From positions 17,409-81,408 of the forward strand of contig NZ_FNQV01000013.1 of NCBI RefSeq assembly GCF_900107735.1: a DNA stretch of 64,000 nucleotides, written 5' to 3'. A program made the position numbers and the translations under genes. The notes under the pieces were generated by a model. That model did no database searches. It worked only from the letters and a program-made list of their open reading frames with translations, and was not told the origin of the DNA. The first letter of the stretch is position 1. Every line of letters starts with the position of its first letter. Source of the stretch: Bowdeniella nasicola. GTDB taxonomy: Bacteria > Actinomycetota > Actinomycetes > Actinomycetales > Actinomycetaceae. This document shows positions 36,777 to 45,638 of the stretch, one piece after another.

Positions 36777-37703
36777 ATGGACCTGAACTCACGTCGTCTC
36801 GGCATACTGCTGGCCATCCACCGCGACGGTGGCGTGGTCTCCGCGGCCGATTCGCTTCACATGTCACCGTCTGCAGTCTCGCAGCAAATTCAGCAGCTCG
36901 AGCGGGAGGTTGGCGTCGCCGTCATCGAGCGTACGCCCCACGGGTCCATCCTGACTCCGGCGGGTCGAATCCTTGCGGATCTCGCCGAAACGATCGAAAC
37001 CGAGTCGTTCAAGGCCTCCCGATCGCTGGCCGGCTTGGCTGGTCAGGTCACCGGTAGTGTCGTCATCGGCGGCTTCCAGACCGCCATCCGCAACATCCTT
37101 ATCCCGCTCTTGCCTCGCGTCAGCGATCAGCTCCCGGGCGTGCAGGTCTCCATTCGGGAAGTGGTGGAAAAGCAGGGCATGCGCGAGCTGCGCTCGGGCA
37201 TCGTCGACCTGCTCATCATGGAACGAGACTTCGAAAAGCAGGCGGTCGTGCCGCGCGGCATGCGCGATGTTCCCTACGCCGATGAGCCGTGGCTACTCGT
37301 CCAACCGAGCGGAGATGCACGCCCCTCCTCCATCTCGGACCTCACGACGACGACGTGGCTCGGTGTTGAGCCGGCGGCGGCCTCGGCCCAAGCTATCGAG
37401 CGCCTTCAGTCCGCGCTGCCCGACCCAGAGATCTCGATCCACCGTTACGCCGATTACGACGTCGCCCTCGACATGATTCGGGCGGGCCTTGGTTCGACGG
37501 TCCTTCCCCGCTTGGCAGTGTCCAACATCGATACCGAGGGCATCCAGATCACGCGCCTTCCCGGCCTTGGCGTTCGCCAGCTCGTGATCCGACACCGGGA
37601 GGCAGCCGGTGGGCTAGAGCCCGCCCATGAAGCCGTCCTCCAGCTCCTGGTGGAGACGGCCTCCATCGTGGGCCTGCCCGGCGCCGGATCGATCGACCAG
37701 TAA
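36777..37703 (+). CDS. LysR-family transcriptional regulator
   Basis: A 308-residue regulator from ATG 36777. The N-terminal winged helix contains GGVVSAADSLHMSPSAVSQQIQQLEREVGVAVIERTPHGSILTPAG (17-60), the classic LysR DNA-binding domain. The rest is a periplasmic-binding-protein-like effector domain (GSVVIGGFQTAIRNILIPLLPRV). It is divergent from a small membrane protein gene and convergent with the GH88 gene, only 4 bp from its stop. Target could be either neighbour; the effector is unknown. Confidence 0.9.
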   Translation: MDLNSRRLGILLAIHRDGGVVSAADSLHMSPSAVSQQIQQLEREVGVAVIERTPHGSILTPAGRILADLAETIETESFKASRSLAGLAGQVTGSVVIGGFQTAIRNILIPLLPRVSDQLPGVQVSIREVVEKQGMRELRSGIVDLLIMERDFEKQAVVPRGMRDVPYADEPWLLVQPSGDARPSSISDLTTTTWLGVEPAAASAQAIERLQSALPDPEISIHRYADYDVALDMIRAGLGSTVLPRLAVSNIDTEGIQITRLPGLGVRQLVIRHREAAGGLEPAHEAVLQLLVETASIVGLPGAGSIDQ

Positions 37704-37707
37704 CGAG

Positions 37708-38841
37708 TCAGCCGAGCCGACGGTAGGGGGAGACGAACCCGCTCGGGGCGAGCAGCGCCTCGAGGTAGAAGTAATCTCCCCACGTGGTGTGCGCGTCGAT
37801 ACCGATGTTGTGCGGGACGTGATAGGTCGACAAGCTCAGCAGGCCGCCGGATTCATCCTCGGTTTCAATCGCTCCCGCCGACTCAAGAGCCTGCAGGTTT
37901 GCGGCCAGCAGGTCCGTGCTGCCTCCGAACTGCATCGCGCCCGCAAGCGCGATCGCGAGCGCCCCGGAGTCCTTCGCCTCCGTGTGCGCTGCTTCCAGAT
38001 CCCATGGCACGAGCGAGGATGCTCCGGGCGCAAGCAGCCGGTCATCGAGCGCACTGATCTCTTCATCGATCTCGGCATGCTCGCTGCCATGAACGCCCTG
38101 CGCTAATGCGATCCGCAGGCCGTAGGTCACCCACGACAGCCCGCGCGTCCAGCCGGTCGAATCGGGGGCGTGGCCCTGCTTAGTAAACGGCCGGTCGAAG
38201 GCGCCGTTGGCCGCGAACATGCCGCCCTGGAACCAGTGCCCCGGACGCACCCGCAGGTGCGTCCACAGCCGGCGCTCGTGCGCGATCCCCGTTGCCCGCT
38301 GCTCCTCGCTCGCTTCCCCGCTGAAAAGCAGCGGCACATTCATGAACGAGTCGACGATCGCCTTGGCTTCACCATCGGCGTCGCCGCCGTGCGTATCGAC
38401 CATGCCGCTCGGCACATGCACGAGCGACATAAGACCCTCGCGGCAAATCTCGCGCGCCTCAGCCGCACCGCCGATCAGCGTCTGCTCATTGCCGGTGAAA
38501 CCGAGAATCCCGATGAACCCAAGATCGTGGTTGTAGTACTGCAGATCGGATTGCAGCGAGGCAATAAGGCGCTCTTGTTCATACACCCGACGCTCCCGCA
38601 CGACGTCACTTCCCGAGACCTCCTCGATCGCCCGCAGTCTGCCGAGCCAAAACGCGACAGTCCACGGAATCGGATGCGTGTCCGGCCAGGAGCCGGCGAT
38701 CATTGAGCCGTCCTTGGAGTAGTACGGCGTGAGTCCTTCGGGTAGGTCACGCGCAAGGCGTTCGGTCGAAGAGATCGCAACGGACACGAGTTCAGGGATG
38801 TCCACGGGGAGTTCACCAATCACGAGAAACGAATGTGACAC
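37708..38841 (-). CDS. GH88-family unsaturated glucuronyl hydrolase-like protein
   Basis: About 377 residues from GTG 38841 (GGGGAG upstream; an upstream in-frame extension of 95 codons overlaps the permease gene and looks non-coding). DLQYYNHDLGFIGILGF places an Asp (D106) where GH88 enzymes keep a catalytic acid, and DSTGWTRGLSWVTYGLRIAL and HTTWGDYFYLEALL match the alpha6/alpha6-barrel landmarks. GH88 enzymes hydrate the 4,5-double bond of unsaturated uronic sugars released by polysaccharide lyases. As the last gene of the ABC-transport operon it probably acts on the imported oligosaccharide. Confidence 0.75.
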   Translation of the reverse strand: MSHSFLVIGELPVDIPELVSVAISSTERLARDLPEGLTPYYSKDGSMIAGSWPDTHPIPWTVAFWLGRLRAIEEVSGSDVVRERRVYEQERLIASLQSDLQYYNHDLGFIGILGFTGNEQTLIGGAAEAREICREGLMSLVHVPSGMVDTHGGDADGEAKAIVDSFMNVPLLFSGEASEEQRATGIAHERRLWTHLRVRPGHWFQGGMFAANGAFDRPFTKQGHAPDSTGWTRGLSWVTYGLRIALAQGVHGSEHAEIDEEISALDDRLLAPGASSLVPWDLEAAHTEAKDSGALAIALAGAMQFGGSTDLLAANLQALESAGAIETEDESGGLLSLSTYHVPHNIGIDAHTTWGDYFYLEALLAPSGFVSPYRRLG

Positions 38842-38909
38842 CGACAGCCTAGCGCTCCCCAAAAGGCGCAGGATTTCGGGCCATACTGCGTGTCTGTAGG
38901 CTGGCTGCC

Positions 38910-39773
38910 TTAGCCTTTGACGCTTCCTGCTGTCAGGCCTTGGATCAGGGTTTTTTGGACGAGCGAAAAGATAATGACTGCCGGGATGACGGCGATCGTA
39001 CCCGCGGCGAGAATGCCGCCCCAATTCGTCGCGCCAATGGACTCCATCTGTTGCGCGATCCCGATCTGGAGAGTCTTCGAGTACTTCGAGCTCGTCAGGA
39101 TCAGGGCGTACTGGTAGTCGTTCCACCCAAGGATGAACGAGTAGAGCGCGATCGCAGACAGACCGGGCAGCGACAGCGGCAGGATTACCGAGAAGAACGT
39201 TCTGATCCGTCCCGAGCCATCGACGGCGGCGGCCTCTTCAAGCTCACGAGGAATAGCCCGATAGAAGCCGGCCATGAGCCACACTGCCGCCGGGATCGTC
39301 AGGGTCTGATAGATCAGGACGAGGACTTCGCGCGTGTTGACGAGGTTGAGGCTCGCGGCGATGTTGTACCAGGGCACCATAATCATCGGCCCTTGGATCA
39401 TTTGAGCCAAGATGAGGAAGAAGATGATGGCCTTGGCAAGTCCGCCGCGATAGCGGGCTAAACCGTAGCCAGCGATCGCGCAGAACGCGGTCGTCAGCAC
39501 GGCGCTCATCGCATTGGTCGCAAACGTGTTTTGCAGGAGCTGTCCCATCGCGAGCCCATCGGGCTGCATCGCCCACCGATAGTTATCGAGGGTGAAACCC
39601 GTAAGCGCGAGGTTCGGCGTGGGGCCGAACAGGTCGTGATTCGACCGAAACGAGCTGAGGGCCATCCACGCTGCGGGTAGCAGCAGGAAGGACATAAGAA
39701 CCAACAACAGCCCATATCGCACGAGCCACGAACGAAGGACTGCCCACAGGGACTTTTTACGCATGCTGCTCAT
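38910..39773 (-). CDS. Carbohydrate ABC transporter permease (MalG type)
   Basis: A 287-residue permease with six membrane helices and the EAA loop EEAAAVDGSGRIRTFFSVILPLSLPG near residues 200-225 that docks the ATPase. The C-terminus AGSVKG is common in this subfamily. Its start overlaps the companion permease gene by 17 bp, indicating coupled translation. No ATPase gene is present in the locus, so a shared MsiK/UgpC-like ATPase elsewhere is likely. Confidence 0.93.
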   Translation of the reverse strand: MSSMRKKSLWAVLRSWLVRYGLLLVLMSFLLLPAAWMALSSFRSNHDLFGPTPNLALTGFTLDNYRWAMQPDGLAMGQLLQNTFATNAMSAVLTTAFCAIAGYGLARYRGGLAKAIIFFLILAQMIQGPMIMVPWYNIAASLNLVNTREVLVLIYQTLTIPAAVWLMAGFYRAIPRELEEAAAVDGSGRIRTFFSVILPLSLPGLSAIALYSFILGWNDYQYALILTSSKYSKTLQIGIAQQMESIGATNWGGILAAGTIAVIPAVIIFSLVQKTLIQGLTAGSVKG

Positions 39774-40704
39774 CCTTTTCTCGTAGCAGCCAGGCGTACA
39801 GGCCCGCCGCAGCCAAAATGATTATCATCGCGAGCGTTGCCACGGCGCCCGCCGTTCCGTACTTGAAGCGCTCGAATGCCCAGGTATAGACGTAGGTCGG
39901 AAGAATGGACGTCGCATATCCTGGCCCGCCCTTGGTCAGCGCCCAGATAAGCTCAAACTTGAACCACGTCGTCACCAGGGAGATCATTCCGACGGCAAAT
40001 AGCGTGGGACGAAGGTGGGGAATCGTCACCGCCCAAAATCGCTGCCACCGGTTAGCGCCATCGACCTTTGCCGCCTCGTGCAGATCATCGGAGACGCCCT
40101 GCAGGGAGGCGAGCACAAGGAGCGCCACGAAGGGCACGCCTTTCCATGTCGAGGCCAGCAGCAGGACTGGCCACACCCAGAAATTCGACGCCAAATAGAC
40201 GATCGGATCGTCGATGACGCCCAGCGTTTCCAACGTGTAGTTCGCTAATCCGCCCTGCGACCCTTCAAAGATCCACCGCCAGATGAGTCCGACGACAACG
40301 GTCGGCGTCACCCACGGGACCATGAGGAGGCCACGCCACAGGTAGCGGAACCGGAGGTTCATGTTCAACACGAGAGCTGACAGCGTCCCGATCACCAGTT
40401 GCAGGATGACCGAGGCAATCACCCAGACGAAGGAGTTGCGCACGATGAGCCAAAAGTGCGGGTCATCGGTAGTGAGGAACCGGAAGTTCTCGAGTCCAAT
40501 AAACGAGCCGGTCCCGGGGGTCGCGCTCGCGTCGGTGAACCCCAACCGGATGGTGTCCAAGAACGGGTAGAACTGGAGCACCGCCAGTACCAAGAGAACC
40601 GGCGCCATGAGCAGCAGCCAGAACCCGGTGGAGTTATACCACCATCGAATTTTTTCCGATCTGCTGCGCTGCGAGGCCCTGGTCGCAACGGATGCGCGTA
40701 CCAT
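39757..40704 (-). CDS. Carbohydrate ABC transporter permease (MalF type)
   Basis: A 315-residue permease with six helices (WLLLMAPVLLVLAVLQFYPFL at the N-terminus) and the EAA loop HEAAKVDGANRWQRFWAVTIPHLRP near residue 225. It is the partner of the downstream MalG-type protein. A basic cytoplasmic N-terminus precedes the first helix. It forms the membrane channel fed by the upstream lipoprotein. Confidence 0.93.
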   Translation of the reverse strand: MVRASVATRASQRSRSEKIRWWYNSTGFWLLLMAPVLLVLAVLQFYPFLDTIRLGFTDASATPGTGSFIGLENFRFLTTDDPHFWLIVRNSFVWVIASVILQLVIGTLSALVLNMNLRFRYLWRGLLMVPWVTPTVVVGLIWRWIFEGSQGGLANYTLETLGVIDDPIVYLASNFWVWPVLLLASTWKGVPFVALLVLASLQGVSDDLHEAAKVDGANRWQRFWAVTIPHLRPTLFAVGMISLVTTWFKFELIWALTKGGPGYATSILPTYVYTWAFERFKYGTAGAVATLAMIIILAAAGLYAWLLREKDEQHA

Positions 40705-40732
40705 GTTGTGCCCTCCTAGGCTCTCCTGCTTC

Positions 40733-42058
40733 CTACTGGGCTACCGCGGCGAAGCGTTCACTCATCCGAGTCACCGTGTCTTCAGCGCTCATCGATCCAG
40801 CCAGGTATTCGGAGAAGATCTGCTGGAACTCGGGCTCGATAGCCGGCTGCCCGGCGATCTTTTGCAGTTCCACCCCGTTGTCGTCGGCGATCTTGGCTTG
40901 GCTCTCACACTGCTTGAGGTGACCCTCAACCGCCTTGGGATAGTACTTTTCGACCCACGGCTTGAGGTCCTCGGTTGTCACGGACGTGAGCGCGGGAGCG
41001 TGAGCGACGGCCGTCAGTCGAGCCATCCACTCCTTGTCCATCAACTGGCTGAGCGCCTCCCACCCCTTATCGATGTTCTTGCTGCCGGCAAAGGCGGCGA
41101 ATCCGGCGTTCGAGATGGGCACGCGCTTGTCGCTGCCCTGGGGTCCCTTGGGGTAGGCCAGCTGGACACTCTTGCCAACGATCTCCGGGTTGAGCTCGTA
41201 GACGTTGGCGGTGAAGAACGAACCGGCCGCCACCATTGCGACCTCGCCATTGGCAAAGGCGCGGAACATTTCGGGATACGCCCAGGCCTTGTCGGCCGGC
41301 GGCCGTAGATCATTGAAGGCCTTGAGGTGTTCGAGGGTCTCCACCCACTTCGCGACATCGGGATTCTCGTAGTCGCCCGGCTGGAAGCCGTTGGCGTACG
41401 CGGCCGTGGCGAAGGTTCGGAAGGAGAAGCGCGGATTTTGCATCGGGATGCAAAAGCCATACTTGCCATCCCCGGTGAGCTTTTCCGCCGCCTCTTGCAT
41501 ACCGGCATACGTTTCCAGCGAGGCGATATCGATGCCCGCCTGGCCGAGGAGTTCCTCGTTGACGACGAGCGTCCACGACTGTGCGGAGTAGGGCAGCGCA
41601 TAGAGCTTGCCGTCGATCTCGGAGTACTCGAGGCTGCCCGGGCGGAACTGGCCTCGGTCGATATTGAGCGAACCGAATCGGTCGCTCAAATCAGCCAGGG
41701 CGCCCATGCGAACCCAGTCGGAGACATCTTGCGTCATCGTCAAGTCGGGCGGATCCTGCGCCTGGACGCGAACCGAAATCTGCTTTTGCATGTCGGCCCA
41801 GGACAGGAAGTTGTATTCGAGATCGATGCCTTTATCGGCAATCGTCGTCTTGAAGTCATTGGCGACGGCAGTTTCCGGATCGGAGGTGCCGGGCCACAGG
41901 AATTCCAGCTTCGCCGTCTGCGAGCCGGTGGTATCCGTCGAGTCACTTTCCTTGGGCGTGCAGGCAGCCAACGCTGCCATTGCTCCGAGAGCGCCCGTGA
42001 ACTTTAAGAGTGATCGCCGGTCCATGTCGGGGAACTGACGTCCCGATGTCTGCTTCAT
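40733..42058 (-). CDS. ABC transporter sugar-binding lipoprotein
   Basis: A 441-residue family-1 solute-binding protein. The N-terminus has a twin-arginine start (DRRSLLKF, R14-R15) and a lipobox LAAC with acylated Cys33, so it is exported and lipid-anchored. The mature part has extracellular solute-binding motifs (KLEFLWPGTSDPET, GKLYALPYSAQSW, NGEVAMVAAGSFF). Dense Trp/Tyr content suits a carbohydrate ligand. GAGGAGAAT lies ahead of the ATG. Uronate-containing oligosaccharide is suggested by the GH88 gene. Confidence 0.93.
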   Translation of the reverse strand: MKQTSGRQFPDMDRRSLLKFTGALGAMAALAACTPKESDSTDTTGSQTAKLEFLWPGTSDPETAVANDFKTTIADKGIDLEYNFLSWADMQKQISVRVQAQDPPDLTMTQDVSDWVRMGALADLSDRFGSLNIDRGQFRPGSLEYSEIDGKLYALPYSAQSWTLVVNEELLGQAGIDIASLETYAGMQEAAEKLTGDGKYGFCIPMQNPRFSFRTFATAAYANGFQPGDYENPDVAKWVETLEHLKAFNDLRPPADKAWAYPEMFRAFANGEVAMVAAGSFFTANVYELNPEIVGKSVQLAYPKGPQGSDKRVPISNAGFAAFAGSKNIDKGWEALSQLMDKEWMARLTAVAHAPALTSVTTEDLKPWVEKYYPKAVEGHLKQCESQAKIADDNGVELQKIAGQPAIEPEFQQIFSEYLAGSMSAEDTVTRMSERFAAVAQ

Positions 42059-42087
42059 GTCATTCTCCTCGTTGAGTGGGATCGAGC

Positions 42088-42966
42088 TTAAATCGAGTCG
42101 GTGATGAGTGCGGATGCGGCCGTCAGAACGGATGCATCCGGCGGCGTTGTTCGTATAGGGGGTCGAGCTTGCCCGACATTGAGGCCCTGATGACGGAGCA
42201 GAGCTTTAAGAAAAGTGATGAACTCGAAGCCCTCCATGAGGGTCGTGAGTTTGCACAAGCGTTGCTGGGCTGCGCGGGCGCGGTCAAGATCTCCGTCATC
42301 CAACGCATCAAAAAGTGAGACCACGAGCGGCAGGGCGACGTTGAAGCCTGAGCCCACCGCACCCACGGCTCCCATCGCACAGCCAGCAAGAACCAAGTCG
42401 TCTGAGCCCACGAAAACCTTGAAGCTCGGGCGGGCGGCGATGAGCCGCGACATGGTCAGAAGATCAGTGTCGCTGTACTTCACGCCCTGCACAATCCCCT
42501 CATCAAAGGCCCGCTCCAAGAATTGGTGCGGCAGCAGTGGTCCCCCGAGCGATGGGATGAAGTAATAGAAGACCGGCAGCTGGGTGAGGTTCTTCAGGCT
42601 CACCAAGTAATCCCACATTTGCTTCTCGTCGTAGACGAAATACGGCGGGGCACCAACGGCAATCGCAGTCGCGCCGAGAATATCCGCTTCGCGGGTGAGC
42701 GCCTGAGTCTCGCGCGGATCAGCCGACGAGACGTGCAGGACGACTTGCCTGCCGCCTGCGAGCTCGGCGACATCCTGGCAGAGCGATCGCTTCTCGGACA
42801 GTGAAAGGTGGTAGCACTCGCCCGAAGTTCCGGCGACAAAGTACCCGTCTGCACCTTGCGTGTTGAGCAGGTTGACCAGGTCCTTCTGGAGTTCGGGAGC
42901 GTAACCACCCGAGTCATCAAAGGCGGTGACGAGCGCCGGGATGGCGTTACTGTGCGCTTTGAACAC
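42088..42966 (-). CDS. DapA-family (Schiff-base) aldolase/lyase
   Basis: A 292-residue TIM-barrel of the DHDPS/N-acetylneuraminate lyase family. It has GTSGECYHLSLSEK (47-60), an aromatic IP motif (VFYYFIPSLGG, near 135) and the Schiff-base lysine K163 in GVKYSDTDL. The F-I-P-x-L form is closer to lyases than to housekeeping DHDPS. Its start overlaps gntR by 20 bp. In a sugar-acid locus it may cleave a 2-keto-3-deoxy sugar acid or sialic acid. No nanE or nanK is nearby, so sialic acid is not favoured. Confidence 0.8.
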   Translation of the reverse strand: MFKAHSNAIPALVTAFDDSGGYAPELQKDLVNLLNTQGADGYFVAGTSGECYHLSLSEKRSLCQDVAELAGGRQVVLHVSSADPRETQALTREADILGATAIAVGAPPYFVYDEKQMWDYLVSLKNLTQLPVFYYFIPSLGGPLLPHQFLERAFDEGIVQGVKYSDTDLLTMSRLIAARPSFKVFVGSDDLVLAGCAMGAVGAVGSGFNVALPLVVSLFDALDDGDLDRARAAQQRLCKLTTLMEGFEFITFLKALLRHQGLNVGQARPPIRTTPPDASVLTAASALITDSI

Positions 42967-43636
42967 GTTCCACCTCCGCGCGAATATCCTGGAAAGCCGG
43001 TTGGAAGTGCGAGTGGAGTGCCTTCACTGCAGCATCCTCGCGGCCTGCGACAATCTCTTCGAGGATCCGACGGTGGTCATCCACGCTTCGCACATTGACC
43101 GTCAGCGCGAGCGCCGAGCGGGCATTCTCGAACAGCGCCCAGAAAGTCTCGATGACCTGCTCCACCATGGAGTTCTTTAGCGGTTCGTACAGCGCGAGGT
43201 GGAACTCCCGATCAGTATTAGCGTTGATCTCTCCGATCTGGGATTCCTTTTCCATTCGCTCCACGATGCGCTGTAGCCGTGCGAAGTGGATCGGTTGATA
43301 CTGGTTCAACGCACGACGTAAGAAGCCCTCCTCCAGTACGGCGCGAACCTCGAGGAGATCGAGCAGGACATCGCCGGTCGTGAGGTACTCATAGGGCAGT
43401 GAGTCGACGACATGCCGGAAGTCGAAATCCCCTACTTGTAGTCCCACGCCACGCCGCACCTGAACGTGCCCGAGAACTTCGAGCCGTCGTACCGACTCTC
43501 TCACCGTCGGCTTAGACACCTTAAACATTGCCGCGAGTTCAGATTCCGACGGGAGCGGATCGCCTGGCAGGAGCTCCTTATCGCGGATGAGCTGGCGAAT
43601 GTTGTGATCGATCTCGGCTCTGAGTGTAGGTCTCAT
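42947..43636 (-). CDS. GntR-family (FadR/FCD) repressor of the sugar locus
   Basis: A 229-residue regulator from ATG 43636 (AAGGAG 5 nt upstream; GTG 43642 is too close to it). The N-terminal winged helix contains LPSESELAAMFKVSKPTVRESVRRLEVLGHVQVRRGVGLQV. The helical C-terminal FCD domain has metal or ligand His residues (EFHLALYEPLKNS, SVDDHRRILEEI). It is first in the operon and overlaps the DapA-like gene. It very probably binds the perfect 20-bp palindrome just upstream. Confidence 0.92.
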   Translation of the reverse strand: MRPTLRAEIDHNIRQLIRDKELLPGDPLPSESELAAMFKVSKPTVRESVRRLEVLGHVQVRRGVGLQVGDFDFRHVVDSLPYEYLTTGDVLLDLLEVRAVLEEGFLRRALNQYQPIHFARLQRIVERMEKESQIGEINANTDREFHLALYEPLKNSMVEQVIETFWALFENARSALALTVNVRSVDDHRRILEEIVAGREDAAVKALHSHFQPAFQDIRAEVERVQSAQ

Positions 43637-43668
43637 GGACACTCCTTCGTGGACGTTCTTGCCGTCAG

Positions 43669-43688
43669 CCTATCAGATATCTGATAGG
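43669..43688. promoter_or_regulatory. Perfect 20-bp operator upstream of gntR
   Basis: CCTATCAGATATCTGATAGG is an uninterrupted perfect palindrome 33 bp before the gntR start. The core TCAGATATCTGA type is what FCD-GntR regulators commonly bind. It sits between gntR and the oppositely directed deaminase gene. Autoregulation of the sugar operon is the simplest reading. Confidence 0.8.
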
Positions 43689-43782
43689 TGTGAAAGACCC
43701 TTTTAACCATCAGGGTTTTACTGCTCGCGCATTGCTCGCTAGAGGTATGGTCGGAACAAGCCTTGGATCTAAAGGAGTCTCT

Positions 43783-44235
43783 ATGAGCGACCACGGCCGC
43801 TTCTTTCGCGCCGCCGCCGACGTCACGCGCGAGGCCCTCGCCGCCGGATCTGACCAGCCGTTTGGAGCGGCGCTCGTAAGAAATGGCGAGATCGTCGTCG
43901 CATGCGCCAACTCGATGGCCGCCGACACCGACCCGACGGCGCACGCCGAGCTGCTCGCGGTGCGTGAAGGAGCGAAGAAGCTCGGCACGCTCGATCTATC
44001 CGACTGCGTCGTGTACGCCACCGGCCAGCCGTGCCCCATGTGCACCGCCGCCATGATCTGGGCAGGCATCCCGACGGTCTACTACGCGACGCCCGCCGCA
44101 CTCGCCCACGAGCGCGGCTACTCCGATGTGCACGTCCGCGACTACCTCGCCGGGCGCGACGATTCCGCCATCATCGAGGTCCACGTTCCCGGCCGCGCCG
44201 AGTGCGACGAATTGTGGCGCAAAGCCGGGTCCTAG
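43783..44235 (+). CDS. Nucleoside/nucleobase deaminase (CDA fold)
   Basis: A 150-residue zinc deaminase with TAHAEL (zinc His and catalytic Glu, about 55-60) and the PCPMC pair (about 85-89). AALVRNGEIVVACANSM and PTVYYATP are typical of guanine deaminase-like proteins; tRNA-adenosine deaminase TadA is less likely because the C-terminus lacks its usual form. AAAGGAG lies 7 nt before the ATG. An upstream extension of 31 codons has no support. Confidence 0.85.
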   Translation: MSDHGRFFRAAADVTREALAAGSDQPFGAALVRNGEIVVACANSMAADTDPTAHAELLAVREGAKKLGTLDLSDCVVYATGQPCPMCTAAMIWAGIPTVYYATPAALAHERGYSDVHVRDYLAGRDDSAIIEVHVPGRAECDELWRKAGS

Positions 44236-44300
44236 CAAAGAAGTGGCAGACTAAGCCGTAGAGCGCACCTCGCGCTCATCGTTTTTAGGAAGGACACTTC

Positions 44301-45626
44301 GTGAGTACACCCTCGCACGGCACACGGCTCGACCCCTGGTTCGACAGTTACGCCGAGCGAGCTCACGGCATGCGCTCGTCCGAGATCCGTGCCCTGTTCG
44401 CCGTCGCCTCCCGCCCCGAAGTTGTCTCCCTCGCCGGCGGCATGCCCAACCTGTCCTCGCTGCCGATGGACCACATCGCCGAGATCTCCGCGCGTCTCCT
44501 GCGCGATCGCGGCACCCGCGCACTGCAGTACGGCTCCGGTCAGGGCGAAGTCGAGACGCGCGAAGCCATCCTCGACGTCATGCAGTACGACTCGATCCGC
44601 GTCCATCCCGACGACGTCGTCGTCACGACGGGCTCCCAGCAGGCCCTCGACCTCGTCACCGAGATCTTCATCGATCCGGGCGACGTCATCGTCGCCGAGG
44701 CCCCCTCCTACGTCGGCGCGCTCGGCGTCTTCCGCGCTTACCAGGCCGACGTCGTCCACACCCCGATGGACGACGATGGCCTCATTCCCGAGGAGCTCGA
44801 CGCCACCCTGACGCGCCTGAAGTCCGAGGGCCGGCGCGTGAAACTGCTTTACACCGTCCCGAACTACCACAACCCCGCGGGCGTCACGTTGAGCCTGGAG
44901 CGCCGCCCGCAGATCGTCGAGATCTGCCGCAAGCACCACGTCCTCATTTTGGAAGACAACCCCTACGGCCTCCTCGGCTTCCACTCCGACCCGATGCCCG
45001 CCCTAAAATCCTTCGATCCGGACGGCGTCATCTACCTCGGTTCGTTTTCCAAAATGTTCGGGCCGGGCTACCGCATCGGCTGGGCCGCGGCCCCCCACGC
45101 CGTGCGCGAAAAGCTCGTCCTCGCCTCCGAATCCGCGATTTTGTGTCCCTCCCAGCTCGGCCAACTCTCCATCGTCGAGTACCTCAACACCTGGGACTGG
45201 TACGGCCAGGTCAAGCAGTACCGCGGCGAATACCGCACCCGCGCCGAGGCCATGATGAGCGCGCTGAGCGAATATCTTCCCATGTGCGAGTGGACGAAAC
45301 CCGAAGGCGGTTTCTACACCTGGGTCACCCTGCCCGACGGTCTCGACGCCAAAGCCATGCTGCCGCGCGCGGTCAAAAACCTCGTCGCCTACGTCTCGGG
45401 CACCGCGTTTTACACCGACGGCCAGGGCGGGGACCACATGCGCCTGTCCTTCTGCTACCCCACGCCCGAAGCCATCCGCGAAGGCGTGCGCCGCCTCTCC
45501 CAGGTCGTACGCTCCGAGCTCGAGACCGTCGAACTCTTCGGCACAAACATCCGCCCCGACGCCGAGGCGCCCCCGCGCGAGGGCGGTAACGGCCGCATCG
45601 ATACGCCCACCCCCGATCAGGTCTGA
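44301..45626 (+). CDS. PLP-dependent aminotransferase (class I/II, MocR-core type)
   Basis: A 441-residue fold-type I enzyme without a GntR domain. SLAGGMPNLSSLP, GSQQALDLVTEIFIDPGDVI, YTVPNYHNPAGVTLSLERR, EDNPYGLLGF and the PLP lysine in YLGSFSKMFGPGYRIGW resemble 2-aminoadipate aminotransferase (LysN) and related enzymes. GGAAGGA lies ahead of GTG 44301. A Pro/Glu-rich extension ends the protein. The D-Ala-D-Ala-ligase-like gene follows by 12 bp, so an amino-acid or envelope-related role is possible. Confidence 0.9.
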   Translation: MSTPSHGTRLDPWFDSYAERAHGMRSSEIRALFAVASRPEVVSLAGGMPNLSSLPMDHIAEISARLLRDRGTRALQYGSGQGEVETREAILDVMQYDSIRVHPDDVVVTTGSQQALDLVTEIFIDPGDVIVAEAPSYVGALGVFRAYQADVVHTPMDDDGLIPEELDATLTRLKSEGRRVKLLYTVPNYHNPAGVTLSLERRPQIVEICRKHHVLILEDNPYGLLGFHSDPMPALKSFDPDGVIYLGSFSKMFGPGYRIGWAAAPHAVREKLVLASESAILCPSQLGQLSIVEYLNTWDWYGQVKQYRGEYRTRAEAMMSALSEYLPMCEWTKPEGGFYTWVTLPDGLDAKAMLPRAVKNLVAYVSGTAFYTDGQGGDHMRLSFCYPTPEAIREGVRRLSQVVRSELETVELFGTNIRPDAEAPPREGGNGRIDTPTPDQV

Positions 45627-45638
45627 CAGGAGTCCTTC

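Noticed and set aside
38842..39126. 95-codon extension of the GH88-like ORF
   Set aside because: Overlaps the permease gene and has Arg/Asp-rich shadow composition.
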